Source: JAIVJG01 sp964236735
Lineage (GTDB): Bacteria; Acidobacteriota; Blastocatellia; Pyrinomonadales; Pyrinomonadaceae
Assembly: GCA_964236735.1 (NCBI GenBank)
Contig: CAXSFM010000017.1
Span: forward strand, 1 to 64,000
Length of the DNA: 64,000 nucleotides
Direction of reading: 5' to 3'
The notes beneath the pieces are model-generated. The model ran no database searches. It was not told the origin of the DNA and saw only the letters and a list, made by a program, of their open reading frames with translations. The translations under genes and the position numbers were made by a program. Shown in pieces: positions 50,337-58,276 of this stretch (its first letter is position 1; every line of letters starts with the position of its first letter).

Positions 50337-51278
50337 CTATGGTACGCCTTGCGCGGCCACAGTGTTCAACTCGGATGTTAACGACGGCGCGCGTGCGACG
50401 CGGTCGCGTCCGGCGCGCTTGGCCTCATAGAGCGCTGTGTCTGACGCCGTCTTCAGTTCGAGGCCGTTGCTGGCGCACGCGGGAAACGCGGCGACGCCGA
50501 TACTCAACGTGACATTTCCAACCTTCGGGATGTTAACCGCATGAAGAGCGGCGCGCAGGCGTTCGGCGACTTCAAGTCCGCGCTCGAAATCCGTCTCCGG
50601 CAGAATCACCGCGAACTCGTCGCCGCCGATCCGCGCGCCCGTGTCAATGCCGCGCGTCCCTGACTGGATGCAAGTGCTGACGACGCGGAGAGCGTCGTCG
50701 CCGGAGAGGTGCCCGTGCGCGTCGTTGACATCTTTGAAGCGATCCACGTCGAGCATCAGCAGACAAAATTGATGGCCGTAGCGCGTGCTGCGGGCGACTT
50801 CCTTTTCCAACTGCCGCTCGAAGCGGCGGCGATTGGCAAGTCCCGTCAAGGGATCGGTGAAGGCCGCCTCTTCGCAAGAGTCGAGATAGTTTTTGAATTC
50901 GAGCAGCGTCTTTGCAATCAAACGCAGGCGTTCGAGGTCGGTCGGGTCAGTGGGTGCGGTCAGATAACCGAGCGCGCCGACCTCTGCGCCGAGACGAATG
51001 TCGTCCGCCTCGTGGCGCGCGGCGGACTGGATGATGACGGGGATGAAACGTGTCTGCGGGTTGGCGCGCACGCGGCGAATCATCTCGAAGCCGTCTATGC
51101 GCGGCATCATTACGTCGGTGACGATAAGGTCTGGCTGGTGCGTCGCGATGGCCTTCAGCCCGGTTTCGCCGTCGTCTGCCGTCTGGACTTCATAGCCTTC
51201 AAGTCGCATCGCGATGGCAAGCATTTCGCGTTTGTCGGGTTCATCGTCAACGACTAGGACTTGATATTGAGCTGCCAT
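50337..51278 (-). CDS. response regulator with GGDEF domain, diguanylate cyclase (313 aa)
   Basis: The receiver domain (1-125) has DD at 11-12, the phospho-acceptor Asp55 in LIVTDVMMPR, and a Ser/Thr and Lys-type end, although the Lys position is not clear. The GGDEF domain (about 145-300) keeps the intact GGDEF in IGGDEFAVIL and an RGID product-inhibition I-site five residues upstream. Both point to an active, feedback-controlled c-di-GMP synthase. No histidine kinase is adjacent. It is divergent from the Crp/Fnr gene across a 308-base gap. Confidence 0.93.
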   Translation of the reverse strand: MAAQYQVLVVDDEPDKREMLAIAMRLEGYEVQTADDGETGLKAIATHQPDLIVTDVMMPRIDGFEMIRRVRANPQTRFIPVIIQSAARHEADDIRLGAEVGALGYLTAPTDPTDLERLRLIAKTLLEFKNYLDSCEEAAFTDPLTGLANRRRFERQLEKEVARSTRYGHQFCLLMLDVDRFKDVNDAHGHLSGDDALRVVSTCIQSGTRGIDTGARIGGDEFAVILPETDFERGLEVAERLRAALHAVNIPKVGNVTLSIGVAAFPACASNGLELKTASDTALYEAKRAGRDRVARAPSLTSELNTVAAQGVP

Positions 51279-51586
51279 AGTTTTTGTCTGAAATCAGTTC
51301 TTGCGCGCGATAACCTCTCGTGTTAGAGTGCCCGCCAACAAGGACGGTTGCCGTTCGCGTTCGTTTGAATGTCGAGCTTTCCTGTCGAACGCGCTTGAAG
51401 GAAAAACCTTCGTACTACTGACAACAATTTCTACACTCGCTTTCGCTCCCACATCACGACGTAAACTGTTTGAAGCTTCACCGCTTCTCTGTGCTGTCCG
51501 TCCCGTGTGCGGAATCGGGAGAACCGAACGCAACCCTGATTAAAGTCCCTGCACATAACCCTTAAATCAAAGAGGATACCCCCATC
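51279..51586. other. 308-base divergent gap without a supported gene
   Basis: An open frame of about 80 codons exists on the plus strand (51301-51543), but its Arg/Ser/Cys-rich product has no domain character and no Shine-Dalgarno. I see no palindromic Crp/Fnr-type operator and no clear -35/-10 pair. A stretch before 51587 has AGAGGA, which serves as the Shine-Dalgarno of the Crp/Fnr gene. Confidence 0.5.
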
Positions 51587-52300
51587 ATGTCACAAAGACG
51601 CGCCTGCGACCTGACAACAGAAGAACGCGCGGAGATTATACGCCATTCTGAAATCGGTGCGCGCCTCGATGAAGAAATTGTCACGCGGCTGGCCGTGGCC
51701 GCGACGACTCTCGATTACCGCCGCCGCCGCTTCATCTACCGTCGCGGCGATGTGGCCGACGCGCTCTATCTGATCGCGTGCGGGCGCGTCAAAATCTGCG
51801 CCGTCGAAGAGCAGACGAAGCGCGAGGCCGTGATTGACATCATCGGCACGGGCGCGCTCTTCGGCGAATCCGCTCTCTACGCCTTTGGCACGCGCGGGAA
51901 ATGCGCCGCCGCGTTCGAGAACGTGCGCCTGTTGCGGATACCTGTGGGAGATTATCAGGAGGAGATGGCCGCCAATCGCGAACTCTATGATTACACCTTC
52001 CATCTGGTCGGTCAACGACTCGCACGCGCCGAGTGCCGCGTCGCAGACTTCGCGCTCGACACCATCCCGGCGCGTCTCGACAAGTTGCTCGCCGAACTTT
52101 CAGAACGCTACGGGCGGACGCAAGCCGGCGGCGTGCTGATTGACCTGACGCTGCCGCACCGCGAAATTGCATCCATCGTCGGCTCGACGCGCGAGAGCGT
52201 GACCGTCCGCTTGAACGCCCTCCGGCGCGCGGGTATTATCGAGTTCGTAGATCGCAAAATCCTGATTAAGACGCCGGCCTCCACGAGCGCCGCCGCGTGA
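51587..52300 (+). CDS. Crp/Fnr-family transcriptional regulator (237 aa)
   Basis: The N-terminal cyclic-nucleotide-binding-like beta-roll (FIYRRGDVADALYLIACGRVKI; LFGESALYAFGTRGKCAAAFE) precedes a long dimer helix and a C-terminal HTH_Crp domain (LPHREIASIVGSTRESVTVRLNALRRAGII). There is no N-terminal Cys cluster, so it is not an oxygen-sensing FNR. The cAMP-binding residues are not clearly conserved. It may sense a redox or metabolic cue. Targets are unknown. Confidence 0.92.
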   Translation: MSQRRACDLTTEERAEIIRHSEIGARLDEEIVTRLAVAATTLDYRRRRFIYRRGDVADALYLIACGRVKICAVEEQTKREAVIDIIGTGALFGESALYAFGTRGKCAAAFENVRLLRIPVGDYQEEMAANRELYDYTFHLVGQRLARAECRVADFALDTIPARLDKLLAELSERYGRTQAGGVLIDLTLPHREIASIVGSTRESVTVRLNALRRAGIIEFVDRKILIKTPASTSAAA

Positions 52301-52310
52301 GCGAAAGACG

Positions 52311-52379
52311 CGAATGGTCAGCCGTGAATAGAAGAAAAATGCTTTTACCTATTCATCATTGACCATTCACCATTTACCA
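52311..52379. repeat. 7-bp-period inverted repeat, ATTCACC / ATTGACC type
   Basis: The right arm has ATTCATC, ATTGACC, ATTCACC and ATTTACC. The left arm (AATGGTCAGCCGTGAATAG) pairs with part of it with three mismatches. It lies between the regulator and yacG. Confidence 0.7.
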
Positions 52380-52382
52380 GTT

Positions 52383-52601
52383 ATGCCTCTCGTTGAATGT
52401 CCAAGATGCGGCCAACCCGCCGAGTGGAAAGATAATCCGGCCAGACCTTTCTGTTCCGAACGCTGCAAGCTGATTGACTTCGGCGCGTGGGCTAACGAAG
52501 AATACTCCGTGCCCGCCGAAGAGTCTGCCCCGCCTATCGAAGACGCCGTCCCCGACAAGCCGACCGATGCCGATGGAACCGAACATCATCCGGCCTATTA
52601 A
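52383..52601 (+). CDS. yacG: DNA gyrase inhibitor YacG (72 aa)
   Basis: This short zinc-binding protein has CPRCGQPAEW followed by RPFCSERCKLIDFGAWANEEY, the complete CxxC...CxxxC motif and the invariant helix of the family. In E. coli YacG binds GyrB and blocks DNA binding by gyrase. The ATG at 52383 gives the family N-terminus MPLVECPRCG; the earlier in-frame ATG at 52359 lies in the repeat. The C-terminus is acidic/Pro-rich. Confidence 0.93.
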   Translation: MPLVECPRCGQPAEWKDNPARPFCSERCKLIDFGAWANEEYSVPAEESAPPIEDAVPDKPTDADGTEHHPAY

Positions 52602-52665
52602 ACACGCTTCGCATTAACTTGTGCTTCGCGAACACGGCCTTCGTGCTTCACCCGCCTGCCTTGTG

Positions 52666-52671
52666 TAGAAT
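52666..52671 (+). promoter_or_regulatory. candidate -10 box for the TlpA-like gene
   Basis: TAGAAT occurs in GTAGAATACT, identical to the sequence before the PilZ-like gene. The leader to the ATG would be about 22 bases. No standard -35 box is visible. Confidence 0.3.
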
Positions 52672-52699
52672 ACTCCCGCTCGTTCAGAGGAATCTCGAC

Positions 52700-53380
52700 A
52701 TGCTTTTTTCTTTCTCCACACAGGCGTCCACGCGCCGCGTCAGTTTGAAAACGCGGGGACGATTCGTGCCGTCGCTGCTCGTCGGATTGGCGTGCATGTT
52801 TGCGCTCGCCGCGTGCAGTCTGGACGGCGCGTCGAAGAAGGATGTAGTGACGGAGACGCCGCAGGGCGCGCGACCGCCGCGCACTTCGTTGCCAATGCCG
52901 CCCGTCGAATCGGCGCATCGCACGAGCGAGCGCACAGCATTGGAAGGCGCGGGCGGGTGGACGATGCTCGACGGACGGCGCGCGAGCCTCCTCGATTATC
53001 GCGGGCAAGTGGTCGTGCTCGACTTCTACGCCACATACTGCCCGCCGTGCCGTGATGAGATACCGCACCTCGTCGCGCTCCAGAAACGACTCGACCCGCA
53101 AGGCTTCAAAGTCGTCGGCCTCAACGTCGGCGGCGCGGAGGATCGCGACAAAGTTCCAGACTACGTTAAGTCGCTTGGCATCCAGTATCAACTCGGCGAA
53201 CCGGACGAAGAGATGTCCAACACGTTTCTCTCTGAGAACGATGTCATCCCGCAGACCTTTGTCTTCGACCGCGATGGCCGCCTCGTCGAACACTTCACAG
53301 GCTTTGACGACGGAGTCGCGGCTGATCTGGAAAATGCCGTTCAGACAGCGATGAGAAAAGCAGTGACGAGTGGCAAGTGA
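52700..53380 (+). CDS. TlpA-like thioredoxin-fold lipoprotein (226 aa)
   Basis: A lipoprotein signal ends FALAAC (about residue 37), then a Ser/Pro linker and an AhpC-TSA/redoxin domain. The active site is YCPPC in DFYATYCPPCRDEIPHL, followed by GLNVGGAEDRDKVPDYVKSLG. It is expected in the periplasm, anchored to a membrane, as a thiol reductase, for example for cytochrome c maturation or oxidised proteins. The ATG at 52700 is chosen for the signal peptide and a preceding AGAGGA. The last residues (AVTSGK) are encoded by the following repeat. Confidence 0.88.
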   Translation: MLFSFSTQASTRRVSLKTRGRFVPSLLVGLACMFALAACSLDGASKKDVVTETPQGARPPRTSLPMPPVESAHRTSERTALEGAGGWTMLDGRRASLLDYRGQVVVLDFYATYCPPCRDEIPHLVALQKRLDPQGFKVVGLNVGGAEDRDKVPDYVKSLGIQYQLGEPDEEMSNTFLSENDVIPQTFVFDRDGRLVEHFTGFDDGVAADLENAVQTAMRKAVTSGK

Positions 53381-53430
53381 CGAGTAGGAAGAAAGAAATG
53401 ATGAGCGATGAGTGATGAGTGATGAGAAAG
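53360..53430. repeat. 7-bp-period repeat, GTGACGA and GATGAGT types
   Basis: GTGACGA, GTGGCAA, GTGACGA and then GATGAGC, GATGAGT, GATGAGT, GATGAGA follow each other in one direction. No complementary arm is evident, so this is a direct array. It starts inside the TlpA-like gene. Confidence 0.7.
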
Positions 53431-53461
53431 AATTAAAAAGTTTCCAGGGGGTTCTTAACAG

Positions 53462-54901
53462 TTGAGAAAAGCCAAAATACTCGCCACGCTCGGCCCGGCC
53501 ACGCGGGAGCCTGCGGTGCTCGATGCGCTGCTCGCGGCGGGCGCGAACGCCGTCCGCATCAACATGTCGCACGGCGCGCAGGAGGAACACACCGAGAGCA
53601 TGAGGCGAGCGCGCTCCGCCGCCGAGAGGGCGAAACGCGCTCTCGCCGTGCTCGTTGATTTGTCGGGGCCGAAGATTAGAACCGGCGTCCTCAACGGCGG
53701 CCAGCCCGTCACGCTTGAGACAAACGCGCTCTTTACGATCACGACGCGCTCCGTCTCCGGCGATGCGCGCGAAGTTTCGACGAACTATCCCGGCATCTCG
53801 CGCGACGTGCGTCCCGGCTCGCGGCTGCTGCTCGACGACGGAGCGATTGAGTTAACAGTTGAGCGCGCGACCGAAACGGACTTAGTCTGCCGCGTCATCA
53901 ACGGCGGCATCTTGGGCGAGCGCAAGGGCATCAATCTGCCCGGCGTCGCGCTGCCGATTCCCTCTCTGACCGACAAAGACCGGCGCGATCTTCAATGGGC
54001 TGTGCGCGAGCGCGCCGACTACATCGCGCTCTCGTTCGTGCGCCGCGCAGAGGATTGCGTCGAGGCCAAGTCGCTCATCAAAGCGGCGGGCGGCACGGCT
54101 CCGCTCATCGCGAAGATCGAGAAGGCCGAAGCGATTGACCATCTCGACGACATCATCGAAGCCGCCGACGGCGTGATGGTCGCGCGCGGCGATCTCGGCG
54201 TCGAGACGAGCGTCGAACTCGTGCCCGTCTATCAGAAACGCATCATCGAAACCGCGAACCGGAAGGGCAAGCTCGTCATCACGGCGACGCAGATGTTGCA
54301 GTCTATGATTCACGAGCCGAGGCCGACGCGCGCTGAAGCCTCCGACGTGGCGAACGCCGTGTGGGATGGAACCGACGCCGTGATGCTCTCCGCCGAGACG
54401 GCGACGGGCAAGTATCCCGTGCTCGCCGTAGCGACGATGGCGCGCATCATTGATTCAGCCGAGGCGGGACGGCAGAGCGCGCAGTTCGACATCGCGCGCT
54501 GGGCCGGCAAGCAGACGGGCAAGGTGAGCCGCGCGCTGTGTGAGGCGGCGGCCTTCGCGTCCGAAGAGATGGGCACGAAGACCACCGCTGTCTTCACCGA
54601 ATCAGGTTTGATGGCGCGACGACTCGCCGCCCTGCGCCCGACGCAACGCATCGTCGCGCTCACGCCCGACCGCAATGTGCTGAATGAACTCGCGCTCGTC
54701 TGGGGCGTCGAGGGACTCATTCATCCGCCGTGCAGCAACACGGAAGAGATGCTGAGAGTCGGCGAGCGAACGCTGCTCGAAGCCGGACTCGTGCAGCAGG
54801 GCGAGACGCTCGTCGTGATGGCGGGCAGGCTTTCAGGGATGGGTTTGTCGAGTTCCGTCACGCTCTACACCGTCGGCGGCGCGCTGCCGCGACATGTTTG
54901 A
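53462..54901 (+). CDS. pyk: pyruvate kinase (479 aa)
   Basis: Pyruvate kinase makes pyruvate and ATP from phosphoenolpyruvate. The N-terminal KILATLGPA, the metal/substrate site IAKIEKAEAIDHLDDII, MVARGDLGVE and TATQMLQSMIHEPRPTRAEASDVANAVWDGTDAVMLSAETATGKYP are all complete. The C-terminal allosteric domain is present. The start is a TTG at 53462, giving MRKAKILATLGPA after decoding; AGGGGG lies ten bases before it. Its end overlaps the next gene by 8 bases. Confidence 0.97.
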   Translation: MRKAKILATLGPATREPAVLDALLAAGANAVRINMSHGAQEEHTESMRRARSAAERAKRALAVLVDLSGPKIRTGVLNGGQPVTLETNALFTITTRSVSGDAREVSTNYPGISRDVRPGSRLLLDDGAIELTVERATETDLVCRVINGGILGERKGINLPGVALPIPSLTDKDRRDLQWAVRERADYIALSFVRRAEDCVEAKSLIKAAGGTAPLIAKIEKAEAIDHLDDIIEAADGVMVARGDLGVETSVELVPVYQKRIIETANRKGKLVITATQMLQSMIHEPRPTRAEASDVANAVWDGTDAVMLSAETATGKYPVLAVATMARIIDSAEAGRQSAQFDIARWAGKQTGKVSRALCEAAAFASEEMGTKTTAVFTESGLMARRLAALRPTQRIVALTPDRNVLNELALVWGVEGLIHPPCSNTEEMLRVGERTLLEAGLVQQGETLVVMAGRLSGMGLSSSVTLYTVGGALPRHV

Positions 54902-55772
54902 GCGCGCGGAGATGAGCGCGGCAACGGCAGGCTGGCAACTCTCCGCCGGCGACTTCTCTGAACTGCTGCGCCCGTTAAGTTACATCTGCGCCGCGCTCGC
55001 CTCCGCCGTTTTGCTCGCACAACTCAGGCGACGAAATTTCCACACGCGGCCTTCTCTGGCGCTGGCGCTCTTAGTTTTCCTGCTCACGTTTCTCTTCCCC
55101 TTCGTCCTCCTGCCGCTTCTGCTCGCCCTCTGGATATTCGCGCGACGCGACACACTTCAAGACACATCAACAGAGCGCGACACTGCAACCGCGTCGGACG
55201 CAACGGTAACGACTGACGGGGCAGAGGCTGACGAATCATCGCTTGCCAGAGAGCCGGTGAAAAATCGCGTGTACGTGCTGCCACATCTTAAGAATGCCGC
55301 GCTGCCTTTATTTTATGCGGCGATTATTCTCGCCTTCGGCGCATACTTTTTCATCCGCGATTACAAAAAATTTGATGCTCATGTCTCACGCGCGCACCAT
55401 GCGAAACTGCACGGGCGAGACGCGCAGGCGATGAGCGAGTATCGCGCGGCGTTGCAGTCGGAAGATGACGCGCACACGCGCAAACTCTTGGGATTGGAAC
55501 TCGAAGCGACGGGACAGACGGATGACGCTCTCGCGCAATTTCTCGCAGCGGAGCGCGGCGGCGAAGCGGACGAGACGCTCGCCTATCACATCGCGACAAC
55601 GCTCGCGCAACTGGGTCGCACGACGGACGCTGCAATTAAATATCGAGAATTTCTGCGAAGCCCGACATGCACGCAGACGCGCCCGCCCGCATCCTGTCAG
55701 GACGCGCAGAGTCGCTTGCCAGAGCAGAGCGGCAGCAGCAGCAGTACCGGCGAACATCATCCGACAAACTAA
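54894..55772 (+). CDS. TPR-containing membrane protein of unknown function (292 aa)
   Basis: Two or three helices occupy about residues 25-90, a polar segment follows, then another helix near 130-150. The C-terminal domain (about 165-270) is helical with TPR-like repeats (AKLHGRDAQAMSEYRAALQSEDDAHTRKLLGLELEATGQTDDALAQFLAAERGGEADETLAYHIATTLAQLGRTTDAAIKYREFL). It starts eight bases before the pyk stop, so it is co-translated. The C-terminal tail is Ser/Gln-rich. The role is unknown. Confidence 0.68.
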   Translation: MFERAEMSAATAGWQLSAGDFSELLRPLSYICAALASAVLLAQLRRRNFHTRPSLALALLVFLLTFLFPFVLLPLLLALWIFARRDTLQDTSTERDTATASDATVTTDGAEADESSLAREPVKNRVYVLPHLKNAALPLFYAAIILAFGAYFFIRDYKKFDAHVSRAHHAKLHGRDAQAMSEYRAALQSEDDAHTRKLLGLELEATGQTDDALAQFLAAERGGEADETLAYHIATTLAQLGRTTDAAIKYREFLRSPTCTQTRPPASCQDAQSRLPEQSGSSSSTGEHHPTN

Positions 55773-55774
55773 AA

Positions 55775-55810
55775 GCCCCGCATGAGAAGGAGCGTCCATC
55801 TCATCGGGGC
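55775..55810. terminator. hairpin between convergent genes
   Basis: GCCCCG plus ATGAGA pairs with TCTCAT plus CGGGGC with one bulged base. It lies just after the TPR gene stop and 35 bases before the end of the radical SAM gene. No T-run follows on either strand, so termination is likely but not certain. Confidence 0.5.
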
Positions 55811-55845
55811 ATCAACACACGAATCGCCGCTTTAATTATTCGCTC

Positions 55846-56856
55846 TCAAGCGCGCATGACGCGCCCGATGGCGTCGCGGAGTTTCTGCGGCGGGGCGTTC
55901 TGCGCGCCGTCCTGCGGGTTGCGCCAGTTGTCGAGGATCGAGACTTTGTGGACACACGCCACCGTGCAGAAAGGCGCGCACCATTTTTCCGTGTTGTACT
56001 CGCGCTCGAAATCTTCCATCGTGTAATCTTCGAGCGGGATGCCGGGCAGTCCGCGCTGCTGCGAGCAGTAATTCACGATGCCGTCTTCGCTGATGTAGAG
56101 ATAGCGCGCGCCGGCGCGGCAACGCCACTCGTTCGGTTTACCCTCCGCCAGATTTTCCTGAAACCAACCCAGACGCGCGTAGTCGGTCTTACTGATCCGG
56201 TTGATCTCGTCGAAGACCTCGCGCTCTTTTTCGCCTAAAGGTTTGAGCGTGCCCTGCTCGTCGTGGATGACGCCGACGGTAGTCGAGAATCCGAGTTCGA
56301 GCGCGCGATGAGCGACGACGAGCGCATCGTCCGGGTTCTTGATGCCGCCGCCGATGACGGAGTTGATGTTGACGTGAAAGTCCGCGTGCTCGACGAGGTT
56401 CTGCAACTTCTTGTCGAGATTCTTGAGACTCTTCTTTGACACTTCGTCCGGCTCGACGTTGTCAATGCTGATCTGCAAATAGCGGAGGCCGGATTTGTTG
56501 AGACCCTGTATGCGCTCCGGCGTCATGTAGTAACCGTTCGAGATGAGGCCGGGAATCATCTTCAGGCGGCTGATGTGGCTGATGATTTCGTCAAGCTGCG
56601 GGTGCATCATCGGCTCGCCGCCGGAAATCGTGATGAGCGACGTGCCGAGTTCCGCGAGCTTGTCGAGCCGCCGCTTCATCACATCGAGCGGCACGGGTTC
56701 CGAAGTTTTGTCGTACTCGTTGCAGTACGTGCAGGCCAGATTGCAACGCCGCATCGGGATGATGTGCGCCAGCACGGGATGATGCGTCGAGAGCAAGGCG
56801 CGCGTGATGAACTTCGCCTCGTCGAACTTGAGTTTGAGAAATGAGCTTCTCTTCAT
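55846..56856 (-). CDS. radical SAM protein with SPASM-like C-terminal cluster region (336 aa)
   Basis: The radical SAM barrel starts at residue 30: C38, C42 and C45 in RRCNLACTYCNEYDK, ISGGEPMMHPQLDEII for SAM binding, LQISIDNVEPDEVSKKSL. The C-terminal part has extra cysteines: WRCRAGARYLYISEDGIVNYCSQQRG and EKWCAPFCTVACVH, resembling SPASM/twitch regions that bind further iron-sulfur clusters. It resembles family members such as HpnH and peptide-modifying enzymes, but it matches none clearly. No precursor peptide or isoprenoid genes are adjacent. It is monocistronic. Substrate unknown. Confidence 0.85.
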   Translation of the reverse strand: MKRSSFLKLKFDEAKFITRALLSTHHPVLAHIIPMRRCNLACTYCNEYDKTSEPVPLDVMKRRLDKLAELGTSLITISGGEPMMHPQLDEIISHISRLKMIPGLISNGYYMTPERIQGLNKSGLRYLQISIDNVEPDEVSKKSLKNLDKKLQNLVEHADFHVNINSVIGGGIKNPDDALVVAHRALELGFSTTVGVIHDEQGTLKPLGEKEREVFDEINRISKTDYARLGWFQENLAEGKPNEWRCRAGARYLYISEDGIVNYCSQQRGLPGIPLEDYTMEDFEREYNTEKWCAPFCTVACVHKVSILDNWRNPQDGAQNAPPQKLRDAIGRVMRA

Positions 56857-57017
56857 TGAAACAATTTGACCAATGGACTTCGCAGCGCAAAGTATCGCTC
56901 AACGACACGGCGCGAAAGCGTGCGTTCGCTTCCAAAAACTATCTCAGAAAATACGCGATGGAGACGCTTGAAGCAAGGCGGCACGTTTGGACTTAAGGAG
57001 TCTGATGTGACCTTTAC

Positions 57018-57059
57018 AAAAAACGAAGGGTTCCGAACGTGTCAGCGTCAGAACCCTTC
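57018..57059 (-). terminator. intrinsic terminator of the LolA-like gene
   Basis: Nine-base perfect arms (57025-57033 and 57051-57059) are followed on the minus strand by GTTTTTTG. It lies 33 bases after the LolA-like stop. Good stem and T-run. Confidence 0.82.
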
Positions 57060-57091
57060 ATTGTCGCCGTGTTTGCGTTGAGCCGCCAGTA

Positions 57092-57799
57092 TTAGCCCTT
57101 GATGATTTTCACGCCAGGGCCGAGTTGCACCTTGAACACAGAGGAATCAATACGCGCATTTTTCTGGATGTTGTTGAGACGAACGAGCGTCGAGTCGCCG
57201 TTCTTTTCCGTGACGCGCGTCTGCACGATCATCCCGCTATCATCCACCCAAACCTCTGCGAACTGGTAGCCAGCCGCGCCCTTCGGGATCAGCTTGAGCC
57301 AGAGAATGTGAGCGCTGCTGCCGTCCAACGTTCCCTCACCGACGGGCTGCACGTCGAACTTCGATTTCAACTGCGAGCCGGAGGCGTTGAGGCCGAAGCC
57401 GAGCACGCTGCTCACCTTGTTGTTCTTCGAGTTGGAAGCGGTGTTGCCCTTGTAAGCCGTGTTAATGCGCGGGCGATACAGCGTGTATTGTCCATCCGTC
57501 ACCGCCAGCAGTTCGACCTGCGGCTTGCTCCAGTCAACACGCACGGACATGTTACGACCCGCGCCGGGAATGTACTGCACTTCACCGAGAGACGTGTCCG
57601 TATCCTTAATCTGCGCGTTGTACTTCTGCATGATCAAACCGGCGCGCAGACTGTGCATGTCGCGGCGATTGCTTTCCATCTTGTTGAGAATTGAACTAAC
57701 GAGGCCGGGGCCTTGCGCGCTCGTCGTGCGCGAAGGGAAAAATGCCAGCGAGGCGCATAAGATAAAGGCGGCGAGGCCAAATGATAAAAACTTCTTCAT
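57092..57799 (-). CDS. LolA-like periplasmic lipoprotein carrier protein (235 aa)
   Basis: A signal peptide (MKKFLSFGLAAFILCASLAFF) precedes a LolA/LolB half-barrel: ILNKMESNRRDMHSLRAGLIMQKYNAQIKD and MSVRVDWSKPQVELLAVTDGQYTLYRPRINTAYKG are typical. FAEVWVDDSGMIVQTRVTEKNGDSTLVRLNNIQKN ends the fold. The ATG at 57799 follows AAGGAG. It has its own strong promoter inside the preceding gene and its own terminator. It lies downstream of a LolD-like ATPase, an FtsX-like permease and a LolB-like lipoprotein, so the family role, carrying lipoproteins across the periplasm, fits. Confidence 0.82.
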   Translation of the reverse strand: MKKFLSFGLAAFILCASLAFFPSRTTSAQGPGLVSSILNKMESNRRDMHSLRAGLIMQKYNAQIKDTDTSLGEVQYIPGAGRNMSVRVDWSKPQVELLAVTDGQYTLYRPRINTAYKGNTASNSKNNKVSSVLGFGLNASGSQLKSKFDVQPVGEGTLDGSSAHILWLKLIPKGAAGYQFAEVWVDDSGMIVQTRVTEKNGDSTLVRLNNIQKNARIDSSVFKVQLGPGVKIIKG

Positions 57800-57856
57800 A
57801 CCAACTCCTTTGAGAGACTTACGGTGAAAACTCCTGCCCGGTCTCAAATCCGGGTG

Positions 57857-57884
57857 ATTATAGTGAATGATTACTCTATGTCAA
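57857..57884 (-). promoter_or_regulatory. consensus sigma-70 promoter for the LolA-like gene
   Basis: On the minus strand TTGACA (57884-57879) and TATAAT (57862-57857) are 16 bases apart. The -35 box overlaps the last codons of the 112-aa upstream gene. Transcription would begin near 57850, about 50 bases before the ATG. Confidence 0.72.
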
Positions 57885-58209
57885 TCTCGTATGCGACCGT
57901 CTGGCCGTCAGCACCGAGCACTTCGCGCCACCCTTTGACGCGCACATCAGGGTCGGCGATTGCAACTTGCGCGCCGCGTAAAATTTCCTGTGCGCCGGGG
58001 TTTTGCCCGAGATTTTCGGGCGAAAGGAGCAGTTTTTTCGCTCCAGCAGTCACATTGTGATGCGCCTGCGGCGTATTGAGTTCGCCCCGCGCGAACCAAC
58101 TCTTCGGCGTCAGGAAGACGAAGGCGAGAATCAGCACACACAGCACGTCGTACTGCCACGTCGTTCGCCCATAAGACCAGAAGATGATTTTTTTGATGAT
58201 ACTCCACAT
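57871..58209 (-). CDS. small membrane-anchored protein (112 aa)
   Basis: One hydrophobic segment (about 20-35, DVLCVLILAFVFLTPKSWF) follows a basic aromatic N-terminus (WSIIKKIIFWSYGRTTWQYD). The rest is soluble: a helix-like stretch and a final beta strand (VRVKGWREVLGADGQTVAYEIDIE). Proteins of this size and layout may be periplasmic anchors. It lies between the ABC ATPase and the LolA-like gene, so it is probably part of the same system. No family recognised. Confidence 0.72.
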   Translation of the reverse strand: MWSIIKKIIFWSYGRTTWQYDVLCVLILAFVFLTPKSWFARGELNTPQAHHNVTAGAKKLLLSPENLGQNPGAQEILRGAQVAIADPDVRVKGWREVLGADGQTVAYEIDIE

Positions 58210-58213
58210 AAAA

Positions 58214-58275
58214 AGAGACTAGAGGCTGGAGACTGGTTTCGAGCTAGTCTCCAGCCTCTATCTTCTAGCCTCTGC
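58214..58275. repeat. 7-bp-period inverted repeat, GGCTGGA / CCAGCCT type
   Basis: Fourteen-base perfect arms (AGAGGCTGGAGACT and its complement) lie about 20 bases apart, with more CTAGCCT-like heptamers to the right. It sits between the 112-aa gene and the ATPase gene. The sequence is closely related to the element at 16955. Confidence 0.8.
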
Positions 58276-58276
58276 A

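Noticed and set aside
51301..51543. 80-residue plus-strand frame before the Crp/Fnr gene
   Set aside because: No Shine-Dalgarno, Arg/Ser/Cys-rich product and no domain.
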